A DNA stretch of 64,000 nucleotides. Source: Glandiceps talaboti (lineage: Eukaryota > Hemichordata > Enteropneusta > Spengelidae). Position numbers and translations under genes: made by a program. Within the stretch, counting starts at the first letter, position 1. The number at the start of each line of letters is the position of its first letter. The notes under the pieces were generated by a model that saw only the letters and a list, made by a program, of their open reading frames with translations, searched no databases and was not told the origin of the DNA. Shown here one piece after another: positions 46,753 to 58,100 of the stretch. The stretch is taken from the NCBI RefSeq assembly GCF_964340395.1, contig NC_135565.1:14481709-14545708 (forward strand), given 5' to 3'.

Positions 46753-48269
46753 ATCTCTGACCTTCCAGGGCAGAAAATACATTTAAAATCAACCTACCTG
46801 CTCCATAGTATTGCCTTATAGTTGTTATTTTGGCAGACATTCAGTAGCAGTTTTACTGTCTGATCACAGTAGGAGTGTTAATGATAACAGTTTATACAGT
46901 ACAGCTGACTGTTTTTGAGACAACGTCCTACAAATACAAAATGTACTACAGTGTACATAAAACTCCTTGACTAGAGTTGAGGGTTGGCCATATCATCGAA
47001 ACATGTTTGTTGCTGTCGAAGAACGAATTCATTTATTTGAAACATTTTTCTACAAATTGTATACTACATACAATCATGTACATGACACATTGGCACTTTC
47101 ATTTTTTAACACAAAATAGAGGTTTTACAGGGATATTGCATAGTTTCAGTTAATAAGACTCCCTGTCTTATCTTAAACAAGATGCTGGTATCAGTTACAC
47201 TCTCACTATGTACAAACAGTAAAATTGTTGTAACTATCTGATAAAATATTTTGGCAACTAGTTGAGCCGAAAGGTTGACTTTCATTGTAATTTCCTTCTG
47301 TAGACTTAGTTGGTCTTCATTTTTCGAGATCAGGCAAATGTGTATCCCTCTTCTGGTCAAGTCTCCTAAAAGATAATGGCTGTGACAGGATTAGGGATAG
47401 ATGTACAATGTACCAGAAACATAAATGCTTGCTTATAAAATAAATGCATTTTATTCTTTGATTACATCTTGTGACATCACAGTAGTAATGCACCATAATT
47501 AAGAAACCATACAAATACTCATTGGTCACGTGAAGAAAAATGGGAAGTCTTGAAAATTGATGTGAAATTGATTACTGCTAATCATGACAGTATTCCTAAA
47601 TCATTGCCCCAGAATTATGATAAAGAAGAACACATTTATTTAAGTGGTTTAAAAGTAAAAAAAAAAATTGTAGATTGTATTGATGTTTTTTCTGCAGCAT
47701 AGATTTTTATAATATAGCGTTGTAAATCTGTAACATAAACCAGAGTGGAAAGACACTATTTTATGACGAGAATTGTGCTATGAATTAGAAGAGTTGGGGT
47801 ATTTCAAGTAATGTTCTGTAAACATGAAAATGTGCTTTCCCTTAACTATGTTATATGCACAACCTTGCCTTTTTGAGCAATGTGTATAATGGGATTTGAA
47901 TAAAAAATTATCTTTGAAATTGGTTCTGATAATATCAAAATGATATTGCTAGGAAAGTCAACAGTTATTGGATGTTGCCGGAGATTAAATTTGTCAAAAT
48001 TGTTCCAGTGAATAAGACCCCTCTGTGTAGAGACTGACTTCATAAAGGGCACCCCTGCTGGTAGATGACAGTAAATGTAAAAGCCAACATAAAGTAGAAA
48101 TCTCAGTATAAGTGTACAATAGTAGTAAAGCATTCCTTTATATACATGTGAGTAGTTCAAATTTCAAATAATTTAGTAATGTAGGAGTGTTTGTAAGTAG
48201 GAAATATCGCCATCGGTTCCCCTGTTGCATTTTCCTTCTACTAGAGTTTTTGTCAAGCAGGTAAAATTT

Positions 48270-48360
48270 ACATGTACTTATTCCAAAACCATTTTACTAG
48301 GGTTCCTACTCCAGTTTTCCAAAACCATTTTACTGGGGTTCCTACTCCAGTTTTTGCTAA
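48270..48360. repeat. Short tandem duplication plus SINE-like fragment
   Basis: CCAAAACCATTTTACTAGGG then TTCCTACTCCAGTTTT occurs twice in tandem (about 36 bp). It is followed at 48366 by the dispersed GGTTTCAATCCCAGGTTCTC repeat. Confidence 0.75.
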
Positions 48361-48599
48361 AGGCCCAGGTTTCAATCCCAGGTTCTCACATTAGTGTTAT
48401 CTTACCAGTAGCACAATAAAGATTACATAGGATCATTCCTTTGCTCTATACCATCTTTTTTGTAGCTCTACTAGTAAACTACTGTTTTTCACCCCTAAAT
48501 TTTAACCCTAATGTGAAATTGGCCTTAAAGGGTGATAGATACATGTACATTTGTGTACATGTATGGAGGTTAAAGCTACATTGTACATGTACCTGAGTT

Positions 48600-50484
48600 C
48601 AGCGTGCGAAATTAACGCCGGTCCTTCGGCCCGAGACCAACAGATTTCCGTTCGGACCGACAGTTTTTCAGAATTACAACAACGTATCGGTCCTTATGAC
48701 CGACTGAAATTTGGAGTAAATAATAACATTTATTCAAAGATATATCCAATTTCACCTACATGAATCTGATCTTGTGTTACCTATTTTACTCTCGACATAA
48801 TCTCGTTCAAGTCAAGACACAGAGCTAGCTCGCTACGTGTTGTTGTCAATGTTGATATCATGTCTACATATGACGTAGCATACAGCATTTACTTTATGAA
48901 ATTATGTTAGCAAACACATAATTGACCGAATTTCTCCAATTATTTGTGTCTTGACTAATCAGAACGTCTTAGACATCCAGACCCATTTTACGCATTCAGC
49001 ACATGCGTCTTTTCCCACCATGATATAGTAATTGTTGTAAAGTTTACTGTTCTAAGTGTATGAAACTTTTAACGTGTTTGAGACAGTTCCACGTTGTATT
49101 TACAAAGTATGTGGCGATATTTAGAAGGCAGCAATGAGCTTCCGAAGAAGAAGACGAATTTAAACAGACACTGTTTTTTAAAGGCTGGTATTAAAGCTGG
49201 TAAATGTTTAAATGTTAGCGGGTTTCCCGATCAATTTACCGGAGTTCCCCATGTGTGTGGCCATGATCAAAACAAACTGACGGAAAACATATAAATTACT
49301 CTGAAAATGGCGTTTTAACTAATAAATAAGGCAGGTACACTTCGTAAAATATCTTCAGTACGATAGTTTTCTTTTGTAAAACAATAAAAAAAATGCGTAG
49401 TCTGATTGCTTTGAATTTGATTCATATGATAATGTATGTCCTGTCATGTTGTAATCAACGTATAAACTTAGAAATGTTGCATTTTTGTTGCCATTGTTTT
49501 ATCTGGAAAATTACTGCATCATGCCAAACACGGGTACATATAGTTGATGACACAATAGTACAGTTACCATATCACGCTCCCACGTCAAAAAAAAATTGCA
49601 TTGTAAGACATGTTTAGCCATACTTCTCTTCATCATGGTCAGATTTCTTACACAAACAGTTAGAGTCAGAGACGATACTCAATACACCACTGTATGGTAT
49701 ACGGGTAGGGCTTTATGGGAGGGGGGGGGCTTCAGTATATATTTGAAGGAAGACGAAACCGCTCCGTGTCACTTTTGTGGATGGAAATTGAAATAAAGTG
49801 AATACACAGTTTTCAAGAGGGATAGTTATGCGACAAAACTTTCTGCCACGATGAAGTTGTGGGTCTACTTTCGCTAAGAGTTGGAAAGCTACATCAGCTG
49901 TTGCCACAGACGATGAATATGACTTTGGATATGTGATTCAGAATTTAGTGAATCGTACAGAGAGGCAGGAGAGGACTGTGATCTCTTAGAGATTGCAGAT
50001 AATGCATATTTAATGATTCATTCACCCATATTATCTACAATCTATGGATATGTATTTCTATGGTGTAATGAATACATTCAGTCTCAGACCAGGAACAGAT
50101 TATGCGAGAATGAATATTCATAGTTTCTGGATTCATAGTTACAAATGAAAATCTGTACTCAGACTCATAGAGTCAAATATTACTTGGTAGTGAATCAAAA
50201 TTTACTTCCAAGTTATTTGTTGACTCTGTGAGTGGAAATTTTATGAAATAATAGTGGATAGTGAACAATTCGTTGTACTCTCTTTTACTTTAGTATATCT
50301 AAAGATATGTTGTATCACATTAAAGTTCAAAATCATTTAATCTGTAAATGGAGGGTATATAAATATAGGTCGTGAACATGAACTGCATTGAGTATGGACC
50401 AGCAGTTTTCCTTAAGGACCAGCAGTATTTGCTACATGTCGGTCCTTATGACCAGTAGTCATTTTCCCTTAAGTTCACACACTG
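48600..50484. mobile_element. hAT-like DNA transposon, longer copy (1885 bp)
   Basis: The ends are CAGCGTGCGAAATTAA and, in reverse complement, CAGTGTGTGAACTTAA (13 of 16 identical). The element is flanked by an exact 8-bp target-site duplication, CCTGAGTT at 48592-48599 and 50485-50492. CAGNG ends with 8-bp duplications are the hAT hallmark. Inside are frames of 66-74 codons (49094-49294, 49393-49617) with no transposase motif recognised, so it appears non-autonomous or decayed. A related 806-bp copy lies at 53438. Confidence 0.88.
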
Positions 50485-51399
50485 CCTGAGTTCCCAAGTC
50501 ATTTTACCAGTGACACTCGCATACCAGTTTTATTTGTTCAGGGTGGCAACAGATACATGTATGTATACCTTGCAGTGTTTTTGCTAAGGTTTGGGAACCC
50601 TGGTAACAGAAAGGGGGAAAGAGGTAAAACTGGTAGTGCTTCCCTTGCAATGTATCATAGTTTAGGTGGGGAACCCCGGTAAAATGATGTGGGAACCCCG
50701 GTAGATTTTACCTACTTACCGCCCTTAAATAAAACACTGCCTTGTAAAATCTACCTGTTCTCTAGTCATTGTAGTAAGGTACCCTAGTGTTTTCATTAAT
50801 TAAGGGTCGATAGAAGGTAAAATCTACCTGGGTTCCTTGGTTCTTAAAAGTAATCATGTTCATGTAGTGTACAAAGTATGCCCCTTCCTGTTGTGGGTTT
50901 CCCCCAACTATAGCAAAAACATAGTTACGCTATGAAAATAATAAATCAAAATGTTGTACTTGCTAGAACTAATGTGATTGAGATAAGCAAATACTCAATT
51001 TCCTGTGATCAATCAAATTTGGTGATCCCCTATGATTGTGGAGATGCACAAGAAAATCCAATTTTTTATAATTTTCACACAATGAAATGTTCTGTCTATC
51101 TTTAGCAGGCATACTGGACTTAACAATATATACATGTAAATTGACTTTTGGTGCTGTTAATTGACATAGTGTGTTTCCAATTAGCACCTAAATAATAACT
51201 ATAGTATTTACCAAACAAGAATCTTTGCACTCATTAACTAATTGCACACTTATCATAATTGCTACTGTTGCTGTACATTGTATATTCCAGTATTTACACT
51301 GTTAGTATTTGTAAATGTACACAGTTTTTTTTTCTACACTTTTGAAACCCTGATAACAGAATGGGAAAGTCTGTATATTACACCATTGTTTTGTATGAT

Positions 51400-51480
51400 A
51401 TGATATGATATTATATTATATTATATGATACGATACAATACGATACGATACGATACGATACGATACGATACAATATATAT
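51400..51480. repeat. (GATAC)n pentanucleotide microsatellite
   Basis: GATAT/TTATA units turn into eight or so GATAC units. Lies in the proposed NAP1L intron 1. Confidence 0.9.
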
Positions 51481-51874
51481 TTTATTATATATGGATCCCT
51501 CGTAAAGTACATATAGAACTCAGGTAGATTTCTACCTACATGTACATATCACACTTGACAAAAACAGTGGTAGGGAACATTGGTAAAATTACTGGGGAAC
51601 TGATTTGATCTGCTTTCCACTCTTGATAAATATACTGATAATGAACCCTGGTAAGACCTAAAATGTAATCATGAAAATTGTGAAGTCTCGCGAGAAATAG
51701 CTGATGCGGAAACTGATGTCAACTTAAAAAGACAATATAAAACTGTTCTTCTAATCTGTAATGGCTGTACATCCCTGATGAGAAGAAACCAATAACATAG
51801 AGACCATATGAAAACATGTAGTAAGAGAGTATTGACAGATAACCTTGTAATATACACGTACTTGTATTTTCACA

Positions 51875-52160
51875 GAAAACCCAGTTATTTTTTATCTACA
51901 GCGAACCCAGTTCGATTTTATCTGCACAAAACACAGATTTTGTCTGCAGAAGACACAGTTAGATTTTGTCTGCCGAAGACACGGTTAGATTTTATCTGCA
52001 GAAAACACGTCTACAGAAAACACAGTTAGGTTTTATCTACAGAAAACTGTACTAAAATGTATGTATATGTACAGTAGAGAGGATAGTGTTATCTGCAGAG
52101 AAACATGTTTGATACTTCATTGTACATTGTATTCACAGAGAAAGAGAGTTAGATTTTATT
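51875..52160. repeat. Degenerate minisatellite of about 30 bp
   Basis: Repeats of an ACACAGTTAGATTTTGTCTG then CAGAAG-like unit, with changes of spacing; at least seven units to 52050 and weaker ones to 52160. Confidence 0.8.
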
Positions 52161-53369
52161 GAAAGCATTTTGTAGATATACCCTCAACTAAAAAAAAAAG
52201 AAGTATTTTTGGATCACTGAATTGATATTCCAGGTTGTGGTTTTCTAGGCTATGCTCAATTTTGTGCCTCTCAAATACTTAAATTATAATTTGATAATTT
52301 TGATTTAAGTAATGGTTTTGCTAAGAACTACATGTATGACCCTCAGTAGTTATGAATGGTTAACATAAAAAAAGACATTTTTGGAATTTGTACATATAAA
52401 CAACAACAAAAACTAAATCTAAAAAAAATGTAATTTATAGAATGGAAGTGTACTTGTATCTAGTTGTGATATCTGTCATCTTATTCATATTAAGTAATTA
52501 ATATTTTAATCCATCAGGATTCAACTAGACGATTGTGTAGATGATTGTATTATTTTCATTTCAAGGTGGTTTATCTCAATTATTCCGATACACGTTTTTT
52601 TTTCAGCCTCAGGGTTGTATTGTATTATAGCTGATGTTACCAGAGGTGCCCAGACACTCCCTATATTCTTCCACTGAGAAGGCATATAATGTAACACTGA
52701 TAATTCCTATACATAATCAGTCTTAATTTGGGAATGATACCTCATTGGTTTTTACCTAATTTCTGCCTCTAAGAGTTATGTCAGAGCTCAGGTGATCTGC
52801 AATTTTAAATGCCTACAAATGTGAAAAATGCTATAACAGTAAATTAATGGAAATGAGGTCCACATTAAGTAAATCTTTAGGGAAATACCACTGTCGGATC
52901 TAGAATATAAAATACATTTAGTGTCAAATGAAGTTAGTAAACATAGTGTAGCTTAGACCCTTTGCTTGATTAGCCAGACTGTGTCTGTTTAACACATTTA
53001 AAGGAAAATAAATTCAGTGTTTTACTGGAATATGGTGTCCGCCAGAAAATGAGTGCAAATTTGTACTGGATTTTAAATTTACCGGCTGTTCCAGAAGATG
53101 TCAGTAGTGTCCTCATTTGATACAATGTGATATGAATGTTAATGAATCTGTGTGTGTACATGTGGATAGGAACAGCTGATTACTTAAGGAGAGCACTTTC
53201 AATCATACTCTCAACATGTCCAGTATCTAAGAGGGTAAAGTGATCACGACATGAAAAATAATCTTGTAGTAAGACCTCAGATCTATGCTTCAGGAGGGTG
53301 CTGAATAAAGTCGAAAGGTGATCGCAGTACTGTACCTCTGTCTGAGTACCCTCAACAGTATGACTGTGT

Positions 53370-54345
53370 ATGCCCTCTAATGATAGCCAAATTTTGTGTC
53401 GTGAGTCAAAATGAGATAAACTAGGATTTCTTGCAAGCAGCGTGCGAAATTAACGCCGGTCCTTCGGCCCTAGACCAACAGATTTCCGTTCGGACCGACA
53501 GTTTTTCAGAATTACAACAACGTATCGGTCCTTAAGACCGACTGAAATTTGGAGTAAATAATAACATTTATTCAAAGATATATCCAATTTCACCTACATG
53601 AATCTGATCTTGTGTTACCTATTTTACTCTCGACATCATCTCGTTCAAGTCACAAACAGTCGAGTCAGAGACGATACTCAATACACCACTGTATGGTATA
53701 CGGGTAGGGCTTTATGGGGGGGGGGGGCTTCAGTACACATTTGAAGGAAGACGAAACCACTCCGTGTCACTTTTGTGGATGGAAATTGAAATAAAGTGAA
53801 TACACAGTTTTCAAGAGGGATAGTTATGCGACAAAACTTTCTGCCATGATGAAGTTGTGGGTCTACATTCGCTAAGAGTTGAAAAGCTACATCAGCTGTT
53901 GCCACATGTACAGACGATGAATCTGACTTTGGATATGTGAATCAAAATGTGAATCAAAATTTACTTCCAAGTTATTTGTTGACTCTGTGAGTGGAAATTT
54001 AATGAAATAATAGTGGATAGTGAACAATTCGTTGTACTCTCTTTTACTTTAGTATATCTAAAGATATGTTGTATCATATTAAAGTTCAAAATCATTTAAT
54101 CTGTAAATGGAGGGTATATAAATATAGGCCGTGAACGTGAACTGCATTGAGTATGGACCAGCAGTTTTCCTTAAGGACCAGCAGTATTTGCTACATGTCG
54201 GTCCTTATGACCAGTAGTCATTTTCCCTTAAGTTCACACACTGCTTGCAAGTCACCACATAGTAAGAGATCGGGGAACACCAAATTTTGGTATGTCACTA
54301 GAAATTGTGTGCATCAGTGGCACATCAAATTGGCTTAGAGGGCAC
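53370..54345 (+). mobile_element. MITE family 2 copy split by a hAT-like insertion
   Basis: Left part 53370-53437 (ATGCCCTCTAATGATAGCCA to CTTGCAAG) and right part 54244-54345 (CTTGCAAGTCACCACATAG to TTAGAGGGCAC). Without the 806-bp insert and one copy of the 8-bp duplication, the sequence is collinear with the reverse complement of 12876-13024. Confidence 0.85.
53438..54243. mobile_element. hAT-like DNA transposon, internally deleted copy (806 bp)
   Basis: Same ends as the copy at 48600 (CAGCGTGCGAAATTAA ... TTCACACACTG) and flanked by CTTGCAAG at 53430-53437 and 54244-54251, an 8-bp duplication that fits the hAT nTnnnnAn preference. Relative to the longer copy it lacks about 48813-49652 and about 49940-50190. 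Confidence 0.9.
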
Positions 54346-54640
54346 ACTCACCACATAGTAAGAGATAAGGGAGCACCAAATTTTGGTCCGTCACTAGAAA
54401 TTGTGTGCATCAGTGGCACGGCACGTCAAATTGGCTTAGAGGGCACACTCACCACATAGTAAGAGATAAGGGAACACAAAATTTTGGTATGTCACTAGAA
54501 ATTGTGTGCATCAGTGGCACATCGAATTGGCTTAAAGGGCATACTCACCACATAGTAAGAGATAAGGGAACACCAAATTTTGGTATGTCACTAGAAATTG
54601 TGTGCATCAGTGGCACATCAAATTGGCTTAGAGGGCACAC
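54252..54640. repeat. Tandem array of the right half of MITE family 2, 4 units
   Basis: Units of about 96 bp, each running CACCACATAGTAAGAGATA, CCAAATTTTGGTATGTCACT, GTGTGCATCAGTGGCAC and TTAGAGGGCAC. The first unit is the end of the split MITE; the others are near-identical copies. A frame across them (54405-54701) is a repeat artefact. Confidence 0.9.
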
Positions 54641-55151
54641 TGCTTCAATCCCTTTTATAAGGAGAATAGCCCAAAAGATCGTGATGCTAGGCTATATGTG
54701 AAATCTAAGTTTAGGTTTGAATACTGAATCATTGGTTATTTTCCTCAGTACATACATTGTATATTTAGATGACATGGTCAAGGTCAACCAGCTAAGGTTG
54801 GCTTCATAATAGTCAAGCAAGAAATATTAGATGGTGCTGTGGATTCTAAGTGTTAAAAATTTACCTTCAAAATATATACATGTATAATACATAATATATT
54901 TTTTAGTCACCTTGTCCAATCAGATATCAGGTACATATTAAAGTTGTCACCTCTTTGCAGCCCTCAAATTGTATGAAAATAAGACTGATAGAATTGTCAG
55001 AAGACGAGTGTAGGTCAGGAAGCTCATTTTATGACAACTCAAAGTTTGCTTTCTTTACTACTGTTTGTCTTGTATTGTATCAGGAAAACAAAGGTGTGTT
55101 GATCCTATTGTTTGTATGTTTGTCTTGCAGAGACCAATTTTACCATAAATC

Positions 55152-58100
55152 ATGGCAGAAAACCCTGAAACGTAAGTCTACAAACTTTTATATTACATTG
55201 TACATTAGTGAGTGTTCTGTGCACTGAGTGGATATCATATCTACATGTAGATTACCGAATTAGCAGTAGTCCAGGCCACATACATTTGTAGACTCAGTAA
55301 TCCAGGACACATAGACTACTAAACATTGTATCTAGACTATCAAATTAGCAGTAGTCCAGGACACATAGACTACTAAACATTGTATCTAGACTACCAAATT
55401 AGCAGTAATCCAGGCCACATTGACTACTACACATCATATTTCAGACTACCAAATTTATAAGGTGGTGTTGTAGTTTGTTAGACCAGTGGAAATCGATAGA
55501 AAACTAGCTGGATACATGTACATGCAGTTTACTAGATTTAACTTAAAGGTAGAAGAATTGAAGTTAGTTAATTGAAGTCATAGTTACAGGTTATCCTGAT
55601 ACAATTGTGTAAACATGGTAGAATTACATGTATATTGAATTGCATACCTTATAAATATTGTATGACTGGAATTATGAATAAATCTTGGAAAATGTTTACT
55701 TAAAGAAATCCTTGAAAATGCCATTTATTGAGCAACTGTATAATCTCTTGTGGTGTAAAACATGATTGTACGACTAAACTGAAACATTGTTTTGACAAGT
55801 CAGCTTTTCACTCGCTAGTTTCAAATGTTTTAGCAAAGCTACATGTATATGGAAACTGAAGTTGATACTCGATATTTTAGCAAAACTATATATGAAAACT
55901 GCTGTTGACACTCTTTTCTCCTTGATATTTTAGCAAAGCTATGGAAACTGCTGTTGATATTGAAATGGGAAACAAGAATGAAGACGAGTCAGTGGAGGAG
56001 TTAGATGTAGAAGAGGGTGGTGGTGATGCCAATTCTGGCAAGAGTGGTAGCGATGCCCCAAAAGTTGGTAAGTTGACGGTGCCAATTCTGGCAAGAGTGG
56101 TAGCGATGCCCCAAAAGTTGGTAAGTTGAAGGTGCCAATTCTAGTAAGAGTGGTAGTGATGCTCCAAAAGTTGGTAAGTTGAAGGTGCCAATTCTGGCAA
56201 GAGTGGTAGCGATACCCCAAAAGTTGGTAAGTTGAAGGTGCCAATTCTGGCAAGAGTGGTAGCGATGCCCCAAAAGTTGGTAAGTTGAAGGTGCCAATTC
56301 TGGCAAGAGTGGTAGCGATGCCCCAAAAGTTGGTAAGTTGAAGGTGCCAATTCTGGCAAGAGTGGTAGCGATGCCCCAAAAGTTGGTAAGTTGACGGTGC
56401 CAATTCTGGCAAGCGTGGTAGCAATGCATATTGGATGTTGTCGTAAAACCATAAAATGCTAATGATACATAAGGGCAGATTAGTTCATAAACAATACAAA
56501 TATGAATAATATTTCTGTTCTGCAAAATGTCTATATCAATAGAATAATTTTTTGGAAGATATGTAAAGGAACACTGGTCCCTGGTTGGCATACCAACTAT
56601 TAACTTTGTATATCTACGCTGCAGTAGCTTTTGGCAGAATTGTACATAATTATAATTTAATGTAATTTATTTCAGAATTGAGCCAATCTATTTTATAAAT
56701 AAATTTATTATTAACACCATGGATGTTTTATGTTGACTATACATTTAAAAAAAGTAGCAAATGTGTGATGTATCATGTAAATTTTGTGTAATGGCAAAAG
56801 TGGCCGCCATTGAAGGCAGCGGTGTGTATCACTGATGCGTAGGAGCATGACTCAGACAGACCCCTGGATATGACCATATTTCATGTTTGTTTGTTTGTTA
56901 ACTAGGTGATATCACATCTCAAGTACTGCAGAGTCCACAAGTCTTGGCAGCATTACAAGATAGACTAGATGGTTTGGTTGGCAAAGGCAGTGGTTATGTT
57001 GACAGGTACGAATTTCTTACAATTTTGCACACTTTTCTGGATTTGGTTCGCACAGAGATACTTTGATTTTGCATACACTAATTTTAAATATCTGTAAAAA
57101 GAGTGGGTACGTAGTTACTATACATTCGCTTGTTATTTTTGAATCAGTAAGTTTTGATCATAATCAGTGGTGAAAACAGATTTTAAAAAGCAAAAAATTA
57201 TACCCTTTTGAAATGTTTATGGGGAAAAATTGTTCCTAAGCAGTGAAAATGGGATTAGTAACACCACAGCCTGTTGTCATGACAACCAAAAGTTGTAGCC
57301 TGACAAATTAAGCTGAGAACAAGTCACATTATACCACATGCAAAATTGTACTTGATCAAACAAAAAATATGGTATTTATTCACTGGTTAGTGTACATCAC
57401 GACAATGCACATGTACATTTTTGTATGTCGTACATTCTGTACTTCTCGAAATATGAGTCAAAACGTTCAAAATAATTATTACTCATCTCAATTTTTCATG
57501 AATTTAACTTGCACAGGTATAATTATGTTATTCCCCAATAATTTCCTTTATTCATCTAGAAAATACTTTAATTAACTGTTTCTAGTCTTTGACTCATAGT
57601 GACAAGGCCCCTCAAGTCACTCATTTTCCTTGACTATAATAATAACTAACTTATTGCTACATATAAACCCAAAAGTTTACAATGGAAATTGATATAGTTT
57701 CTCAGTTAAAAGATAAGTTTTAAAAAAACCACACAAATAGAGTTGAATAAAGTGACATAAAATGTAATGGTAAACATGAATTTAAAGACTGACATATTGT
57801 GGTCTACTGTAAGTAAATGGCAAAATAAATTAAAACACGCTTTGTTCCGTGTGCATGCAGTCATGAGGTAAAAACTGTTACAGAAGCGATTCGTCCTTGA
57901 TTTAATTGTTGGGATGAAGAACATTGCTTCTGAATGATACATGATTATAGTCTCCAAATATTTAAGCATGCAATTTGTTTGAAATTATTCATATTTTGTA
58001 TTTTGTAGTTTACCAAAGGTGGTGAAGAGACGCATCAAGGCATTGAAGAATCTCCAAGTGAAGTATGCTAAGACAGAAGCTAAATTCTATGAAGAAGTCC

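Larger units (their letters stand above)
44155..48591. other. Probable NAP1L intron 1, left part; no gene recognised
   Basis: No coding exon could be supported. It holds a MITE family 1 copy (46648-46752) and repeated short phrases near 46015-46160 (AATTTTGACAAGG twice, GGAAAATCTGGCGAAA twice). Frames of 60-104 codons show no family features. Confidence 0.5.

Noticed and set aside
49094-49617. Transposase fragment inside the longer hAT-like element
   Set aside because: The two frames of 66 and 74 codons show no hAT dimerisation or zinc-finger motif that I could recognise.
55939-56591. Antisense frames of 103-196 codons with LPELAPSTYQLLGHRYHS repeats
   Set aside because: The 53-bp minisatellite is free of stops on the minus strand in all frames. 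No start context, splice sites or homology support a gene; it mirrors NAP1L exon 2.
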